Source: Chloroflexota bacterium (GTDB lineage Bacteria > Chloroflexota > Limnocylindria > Limnocylindrales > CSP1-4). Taken from it: a stretch of DNA of 10,897 bases. The position numbers and the translations under genes are program-made. Below the pieces are notes generated by a model that was given only the letters and a program-made list of their open reading frames with translations, made no database searches and was not told the origin of the DNA. The stretch is from positions 1 through 10,897 of the forward strand of contig JACQEF010000189.1 in assembly GCA_016200745.1 (NCBI GenBank). Direction: 5' to 3'. Positions 6,031 to 10,897 of the stretch are shown here, piece by piece (the first letter of the stretch is position 1; the number at the start of each line of letters is the position of its first letter).

Positions 6031-8835
6031 TCATGGCTCGCCAATCCGCAGGACCTGGCTGACGTCGAGCCGGCGCGCCAGCCACGTGCTCAGCGCCACC
6101 GCGGCGGCCACGACGGCCACCACGAGGCCGGCCACGGCCGCGAGCGACCCCGGATCCGCCTGCAGTCGCACGGGCGACGCCGGGTCACTGAACACGGCGA
6201 GATTCAGGCCCGGAGCGAGGAACCAGGCGAGACCGGCGCCCAGGCCGAGACCGATCGCCAAGGCGAGCAGGACGGGAAGCCCCTGCTCGAGGAACAGCAG
6301 GCCGAGCGCCTGACGGTCGCTCAGCCCGAGGGTCCGCAGAACCGCCAGTTCACGCGACCGGCGGGGTGCGTGCAGGACGATGACCGCCACCACCGCGACG
6401 ACCGCGTAGGCCATCGCGACGAGCAGCGCGACCAGGAAGCCGCCGGCCACCCCGGCCACCAGCGGCGCGTCGTGGAGCGCGCCGAACCGGTCGTATCGGG
6501 AGGTCACCCCCGCGGCGCCTGGACCCGTCCCGACCAGGTCGCGGAGGGCGCCGTCGAGCGATTCGGGGCCGCGAACGAACCACGTCGTGGGTCGCAGCGG
6601 GCTCCCCCGCCCTGCCGCGGCAACGACCGGATACGGCGCGATGATGAACGGGGTCCTCGCCGCGATGCCCGGGAACGCGTCGACCCGGCCGCCCACCCGG
6701 AACGTGAGCTGCCGCCCGTTGATCGACGCCTGGAAGGTGGTGCCGATCGTCATCTCGTCGCTCCCGGTCGGCAGGGTCGTCGACAGCGCCGCGGGGATCG
6801 GGTTGGCGGGCGTCCCGGCCGTCGGATCGGGCGCCACCCGACCGAACCAGGCCGGGATCCCGATGGCGACCGGCGACTCCGCGACGACCGCCGGGTACCT
6901 CGCCGGGTCGATGGCCACGAACAGCCAGCTCGACCGCCGGCCGGGCGACGTCTCGATCGAGACGTCGGAGTCGATCAGGCCCGGCGCAGCCGCCTCGACG
7001 CCGGGGACCGCCGACGGATCGATGCGTTCGGCGAGACCCGATCCGGTCGGCGAGTCGATCCGGAAGTCGGCTCCGACCTGCCGCCAGGCCGCCTCGAACT
7101 GGCTGCGCTCGATCGTGATCTGGACCACCGACGAGAACGTCCCGATCGCCACGGTGAGCATCACGATCAGGAGCGGGAGGTGGCCGGCCGTCGGCCGTCG
7201 GCCAAGGTTGCGCAGCCCGAGGACGGGGACGAGGTCGCGCCGGCGAGCCAGCAGCCAGCCCAGTCCGCGGACGGGCAGCGGATAGACCCGGATCGTGAGC
7301 AGGGCAACCGCCAGCCCGATCAGCACGGGCGACGCGGCCAGCAGCGGATCGAAACCGGTCGAGGTGCCGGAAACGCCCGTCGCGGCGAGGCCGCGCTGCC
7401 GGAGCAGCCACGCGACGGCGAGCGACAGGCCGATCACCACGGCCTCGAACACCAGCCGCCGCGGCGACAGGCGGAAGGCCGGCGGGTCTTCGCGCTCGAG
7501 GTCGCGCCGGGCGCGGCGCGCGACCGGCCAGGTGGCGGCGACCAGCAGGACGATGGCGCTCCCGGCAACCGCGATCACGCCGGCGCCCGACAGGTCGCTC
7601 GCTCGGGCCGGGATCGCCGCGACCGCGACCGCCAGACCCGCGAGTGCAGCCGGCACGGCGATCAGGACGCCCTCCCAGAGCTGCGCCTCGAGCACCTGCC
7701 GGGCGGACGCGCCGCGCGCCCGGGCCAGGCTCAGCGCGGGGTGCCGGCGGCGGACGACGAGGACGCCGATGAGACCGACCGCACCTCCGGCGACGATCAG
7801 CGGTCCGAGCGACGCGATCGACAGGGCCGTCGTGCTGATGCCTCGTTGGTGGAGATACCGCTGGACGATGTCCAGGAGCCCGGTCCTGGCGATCGTCGAG
7901 CCCGACCGGATCGCGCCGGCCGACGAGTAGGTCGCCTCGAGGCGCGTCAGCTCCGGGACCAGGTCGTCCACCTTTCCGGCGTCGAGCCGGGTCGTGTCGA
8001 CGAACTCGCGCCAGTGGTAGCTGGCGGGAATCCCGAGGCCGAGCAGGTCGCCGTAGGCGTCGGGCGCGAACAAGCCGGTCGTATACGCGATCGGATCGTC
8101 GGCCGGACCGGCGAGCCCGGCCGCCTCGAGCGCGTGGTCGTCGAACCAGAACGGGGCGCGCCCATCGCCGACCGTGAACCGGCCGACCAGGGTCAGCTCG
8201 ACTTCGGTGACCGGCCGTGGGAACACGTTCGCCAGCACCGGGTCGCTCGGGTCGACGTTGGCCCGCCAGGTGTCGCCGACGGCCATGCCGATCAGGTCGG
8301 CGGCCTGTTGCGACAGGGCGAACTCGAAGCGGGGCGGCGCCTCCGCCTCCGGACTTCCGGGCTCGGGCGCGACCGTCGGCGGCGGCACAGCGAGCGGCCA
8401 ACGGCCGTCGACGAGGTCCACCCGTCCGTCGAGGCCGTCCTGCCACCGGAGGGTCACGAACGTCCGCAGGTTGGGAGGATCGGCAACTCGGAAGCGAGGC
8501 AGGTCCACGACGTAGTGGTCCTGGCCGATGAGTCCTCGGACGGTCTCGGGCAGGCCGTCCCGGAGCGAGGCGCCGCGTGCGGTGACGCCGTCGAACGGCC
8601 CGCCATCCGAGGGCTCGAACCGGTCGACGCTCAGGAACTGCAGGTTCCGCTGGGCCGCCGTGGCGTGGTCGGCGGCGTAGCGCAGCCCGTCGTCGCTGAC
8701 CCGGTTGAACAGCCGCGGCCCGGCGGCCACCGCGAGGCTGGTGACGGCCACCAGCACGAACAGCAGGACCACGACGGCGCGCTCCTGGCGCAGTCGGCGG
8801 AGCAATGCGACCGCCGAGGCGATGCCGCGCGTCAT
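6031..8835 (-). CDS. FtsX-type ABC transporter permease, large, two extracytoplasmic domains
   Basis: A 934-residue inner-membrane permease. Hydrophobic segments suggest about ten TM helices: 19-39, 340-361, 388-408, 417-437, 461-478, 497-516, 552-572, 791-821, 845-873 and 897-920. Large extracytoplasmic domains lie at about 40-339 and 573-790. The two FtsX-like modules are about 338-440 and 795-925; the second carries the typical cytoplasmic loop RRSRELAVLRTLGLSDRQ (825-842), the first the matching HPALSLARARGASARQ (365-380). The C-terminus VLRIGEP is typical of the family. This is the duplicated layout of YbbP-like permeases rather than the four-TM LolC/MacB form. ATG 8835 starts directly at TGATG with the upstream stop and gives a short positive N-terminus before TM1; longer forms would overlap the upstream gene with Arg-rich, non-membrane sequence. 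It is paralogous to the upstream permease and should form a heterodimer with it, served by the two ATPases downstream. The cargo is unknown. Confidence 0.9.
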   Translation of the reverse strand: MTRGIASAVALLRRLRQERAVVVLLFVLVAVTSLAVAAGPRLFNRVSDDGLRYAADHATAAQRNLQFLSVDRFEPSDGGPFDGVTARGASLRDGLPETVRGLIGQDHYVVDLPRFRVADPPNLRTFVTLRWQDGLDGRVDLVDGRWPLAVPPPTVAPEPGSPEAEAPPRFEFALSQQAADLIGMAVGDTWRANVDPSDPVLANVFPRPVTEVELTLVGRFTVGDGRAPFWFDDHALEAAGLAGPADDPIAYTTGLFAPDAYGDLLGLGIPASYHWREFVDTTRLDAGKVDDLVPELTRLEATYSSAGAIRSGSTIARTGLLDIVQRYLHQRGISTTALSIASLGPLIVAGGAVGLIGVLVVRRRHPALSLARARGASARQVLEAQLWEGVLIAVPAALAGLAVAVAAIPARASDLSGAGVIAVAGSAIVLLVAATWPVARRARRDLEREDPPAFRLSPRRLVFEAVVIGLSLAVAWLLRQRGLAATGVSGTSTGFDPLLAASPVLIGLAVALLTIRVYPLPVRGLGWLLARRRDLVPVLGLRNLGRRPTAGHLPLLIVMLTVAIGTFSSVVQITIERSQFEAAWRQVGADFRIDSPTGSGLAERIDPSAVPGVEAAAPGLIDSDVSIETSPGRRSSWLFVAIDPARYPAVVAESPVAIGIPAWFGRVAPDPTAGTPANPIPAALSTTLPTGSDEMTIGTTFQASINGRQLTFRVGGRVDAFPGIAARTPFIIAPYPVVAAAGRGSPLRPTTWFVRGPESLDGALRDLVGTGPGAAGVTSRYDRFGALHDAPLVAGVAGGFLVALLVAMAYAVVAVVAVIVLHAPRRSRELAVLRTLGLSDRQALGLLFLEQGLPVLLALAIGLGLGAGLAWFLAPGLNLAVFSDPASPVRLQADPGSLAAVAGLVVAVVAAAVALSTWLARRLDVSQVLRIGEP
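7185..7203. repeat. 7-bp tandem repeat CGGCCGT, 2.7 copies, inside the permease gene
   Basis: CGGCCGT occurs at 7185-7191 and 7192-7198, followed by the partial copy CGGCC at 7199-7203. It encodes the GRRPTAG stretch of the permease near residues 545-551. The unit is not a multiple of three, so a slip would shift the frame. With so few copies it is probably chance in GC-rich coding DNA. Confidence 0.4.
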
Positions 8836-10897
8836 CAGTCCGTACTCATCCGAAGGACGGACGCCAGCCTGAGCCGGCCGAGCAGCCAGCTCAGCAGCAC
8901 GACCGTGCCGCCGAGCGCGATGAGGCTGCTGAGCTCGAGGATCGCGACGCTCGCCCACGGCACGGTCACGACGACCGGCGGGAACGGCGTCGCCGCGCCT
9001 GAGGTCACTGTGATGAACGGCAGCACGACCCAGGCCATCGCCAACCCGAGCAGGCTGCCGACGACCAGGCTCACCGCGGCCAGCGCCGCGCTCTCGAGCG
9101 ACAGCCACACCGAGAGTTGCCGCGACGAGAGGCCGAGCGCCTGGAGCAGCGCGAACTCGGTGATCCGCTCGCGAGCCGAAACCGCGGCGCTGACCACGAA
9201 CCCCACGATCGCGAAGAGTGCGGCCGCTGCGAACCCGATCGCCAGCGCGCCGATGATCCCGAGCGCGACCGGGTCGGTCGCGAGCGCCCGGGCCCGGCCG
9301 GCGATGGTCTCGACGCCGGCGCTCGCGAATGGCGTTCGACCGAGGGCGTCGGCGACGGTCCCCGCCGCGCCGTCATCGACCGCGAGCCACCACTCGAGGA
9401 CGGGCTCGACCGCATCGTTGCCCTCGTACTCCAGCAGCGACAGCGTCGCCAGGTCCATCAGGGCGACCGGCTGGCGGGGATCCGTGCCCGGAAACGCGCG
9501 GACCGAACCGGTCACCTGAACGGTCCGACGCACTCCGCCGATCGTCAGGGGCACGGCGTCACCGACCCGGCTGGCGGACGCGTCGAGGAACGCCTCGGAC
9601 GCCACGACCGGCACCGGACGATCGGTCGCGGTCGCCAGCGACGCCGGAGCGAAGGTCAGGATCAGGCCGCGTCCCACGCGGTCGACCCCGGGCAGATACG
9701 GCAGGCCCGGCGCGCCGGTCTCGGCGGCGAGATCGCCGCCCCGCAGGAACGGCGAGACCACCTGGTGCGGCCGGCCGAAGTACGCGGACGTGCTCCGCCA
9801 GCCCGCGGCCAGCGTCGATGACACCGGCATCCACGCGCCGTCCGTGCCGGCGGCCGCGAGCGCCCCCACCGTCAGTGTCGCGTCGGTCGCGCGATAGGCC
9901 GCGGGGAGGTTGACGGCAACCTCCAGCGCGACGAGCTCGAGCGGCGACGCGAACGCCGCCCCGTCCGGTGCGCCGGGCGCGCCGAGGGGCACGACGAGCT
10001 GGTTGCGCTCGACGTCCAGCGTGGCCGAGCGGCCCGTGAACCGGTACAGGACGCCACGCGCGTCGCGCACGACCGCGGACAGGCCGACGCCCCGCCAATC
10101 CCGGATCTCCGCTCGCGTGGCCGGCACTTCGACCTGGAGACCCGTCGCCGGATCCACCTCCTCGCGCTCGATCGTCGTGATCGCCAGGACGACGTCCACG
10201 CGGAGCTGCCGCGTGGCGTCCGGCAAGGGGACGCCCTGGACCTCCGGGCGCGCGGCGGCGAGCGGCGCCGCGAGCGTCGCCAGGGAATCGGTGGCCAGGT
10301 CGCCGCGCAGCCGGACGACCGCCGGGACGCTGCCGGCATCCGCGGCTAGGACCTCGCCGCCCGCCGTGGACCGGCCGACACGCACGCCTTCGTGCGCGAT
10401 GGGCAGCCGGTCCGCCAGCCCGGGTAGCGAGCCGTACGCGGCATCGAGCGCCCAGGTGGGCATCGACTCGAGCTGCCGTCCGGCCTGAACGCGGACGTCG
10501 GTGCCCACCTGGAACGTCGCCTGATCCGCCTGCGACGACGACCAGGTGGCGGTGTAGCAGACCGCGAACACGCCCATCGCCATGGCCAGCATGAGAAGCA
10601 GCGCCGCTCGCGTGTAGCGAAGGGGGCGGCGTGCGAGCTGACGGGCGCCGAGGGCCGCCACCAGGCCGCGCCGCCGGGTCGTGGCGCGCTCGGCCAGCTG
10701 GGCCAGCAGCGGCACGATCCGGAGCGCCGCCACGCCGCCGGCCAGCAGGCCGAGTGCCGGAGTCGCGATCAGCAGCGGATCGAGACCGAGCGTCCCCTGC
10801 ACCGACCGGGTCAGTGGCGCGCCGTACTGCCGGAGCTGCCAGAACCCGAGACCCGCCACGGCCAGGAGCGCCACGTCGATACCGAGCCGCTGCCCGA
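8835..10897 (-). CDS. FtsX-type ABC transporter permease, N-terminal part outside window
   Basis: The C-terminal 686 residues of a second large FtsX-type permease. The frame is open to the window edge: seven sense codons (GQRLGID) precede the GTG at 10874, which is internal and not the start. By alignment with the neighbouring permease (its RRLVFEAVVIGLSLAVAWLL region near residue 459), some 450 N-terminal residues, including TM1 and the first extracytoplasmic domain, lie beyond the window. Numbering from the GTG codon, TM segments are about 1-14, 33-52, 87-110, 536-563, 595-619 and 643-665. The extracytoplasmic domain is about 111-535. The FtsX cytoplasmic loop ARERITEFALLQALGLSSRQ is at 567-586 and the C-terminus is ASVLRMSTD. 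The motif ARQLARRPLRYTRAALLLML (76-95) aligns with LRNLGRRPTAGHLPLLIVML of the other permease, which marks them as paralogues. The stop overlaps the next start as TGATG, so the two permeases are translationally coupled. Confidence 0.9.
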   Translation of the reverse strand, partial: GQRLGIDVALLAVAGLGFWQLRQYGAPLTRSVQGTLGLDPLLIATPALGLLAGGVAALRIVPLLAQLAERATTRRRGLVAALGARQLARRPLRYTRAALLLMLAMAMGVFAVCYTATWSSSQADQATFQVGTDVRVQAGRQLESMPTWALDAAYGSLPGLADRLPIAHEGVRVGRSTAGGEVLAADAGSVPAVVRLRGDLATDSLATLAAPLAAARPEVQGVPLPDATRQLRVDVVLAITTIEREEVDPATGLQVEVPATRAEIRDWRGVGLSAVVRDARGVLYRFTGRSATLDVERNQLVVPLGAPGAPDGAAFASPLELVALEVAVNLPAAYRATDATLTVGALAAAGTDGAWMPVSSTLAAGWRSTSAYFGRPHQVVSPFLRGGDLAAETGAPGLPYLPGVDRVGRGLILTFAPASLATATDRPVPVVASEAFLDASASRVGDAVPLTIGGVRRTVQVTGSVRAFPGTDPRQPVALMDLATLSLLEYEGNDAVEPVLEWWLAVDDGAAGTVADALGRTPFASAGVETIAGRARALATDPVALGIIGALAIGFAAAALFAIVGFVVSAAVSARERITEFALLQALGLSSRQLSVWLSLESAALAAVSLVVGSLLGLAMAWVVLPFITVTSGAATPFPPVVVTVPWASVAILELSSLIALGGTVVLLSWLLGRLRLASVLRMSTD

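Noticed and set aside
8836..9108. Upstream start for the complete permease, adding 91 residues
   Set aside because: The extension overlaps conserved FtsX coding sequence of the upstream permease and is not membrane-like. The TGATG junction gives a natural start.
6370..9519. Very long open frame (1049 codons) on the + strand opposite the two permeases
   Set aside because: The composition is dominated by Arg, Gly, Asp and Gln, it runs across two coupled minus-strand genes, and it shows no motif. The minus-strand frames carry TM helices and FtsX loops.
1..10897. CRISPR array, tRNA, rRNA, insertion sequence or attachment site
   Set aside because: No regularly spaced repeats, cloverleaf-like segments, transposase motifs or flanking duplications were seen; the small gaps leave little room for them.

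Overview
The window is GC-rich throughout, dense with genes and almost free of intergenic space. The gene set (SurE, two PYROXD2-like flavoproteins, a two-ATPase/two-permease FtsX-type ABC cassette) and the codon use suggest a high-GC free-living bacterium. My best guess is a Chloroflexota lineage (Limnocylindria/Ellin6529-like) or an actinobacterium; this is an impression, as there is no rRNA or marker gene to settle it. No mobile element, CRISPR array, tRNA or rRNA is visible.

Layout. (1) 1-585, + strand: the C-terminal three quarters of the nucleotidase SurE. (2) 586-862: the gap between two convergent genes. It holds a strong 9-bp GC hairpin just after surE and an in-frame remnant of a pyridoxamine-phosphate-oxidase-fold (PPOX) protein with no start and no C-terminal half. 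(3) 863-4095, - strand: two tandem paralogous FAD oxidoreductases of the phytoene-desaturase/PYROXD2 superfamily, 2 bp apart, clearly one transcription unit. (4) 4096-4160: a 65-bp leader holding two mutually exclusive 7-bp hairpins, one of which covers the ribosome binding site, and an inverted repeat CTGCAT-N7-ATGCAG. (5) 4161-10897, - strand: a tightly packed ABC transporter operon. In transcription order it encodes a large FtsX-type permease (its 5' end lies outside the window), a second large FtsX-type permease, an ATPase with an extra C-terminal AbrB-like domain, and a second ATPase. The cistrons are coupled by TGATG or ATGA junctions or short gaps.

How it fits together. The two ATPases and two ~10-TM permeases look like one heteromeric transporter of the MacB/LolCDE/FtsEX class (type VII ABC), in which ATP hydrolysis moves extracytoplasmic domains. 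Its substrate cannot be read from the sequence. The flavoprotein pair lies downstream on the same strand and could be co-transcribed or have its own promoter in the 65-bp gap. The most unusual elements are the AbrB-like domain fused to one ABC ATPase, the compact leader in front of the flavoprotein pair, and the decayed PPOX gene beside surE. I see no clear new defence or mobile system.
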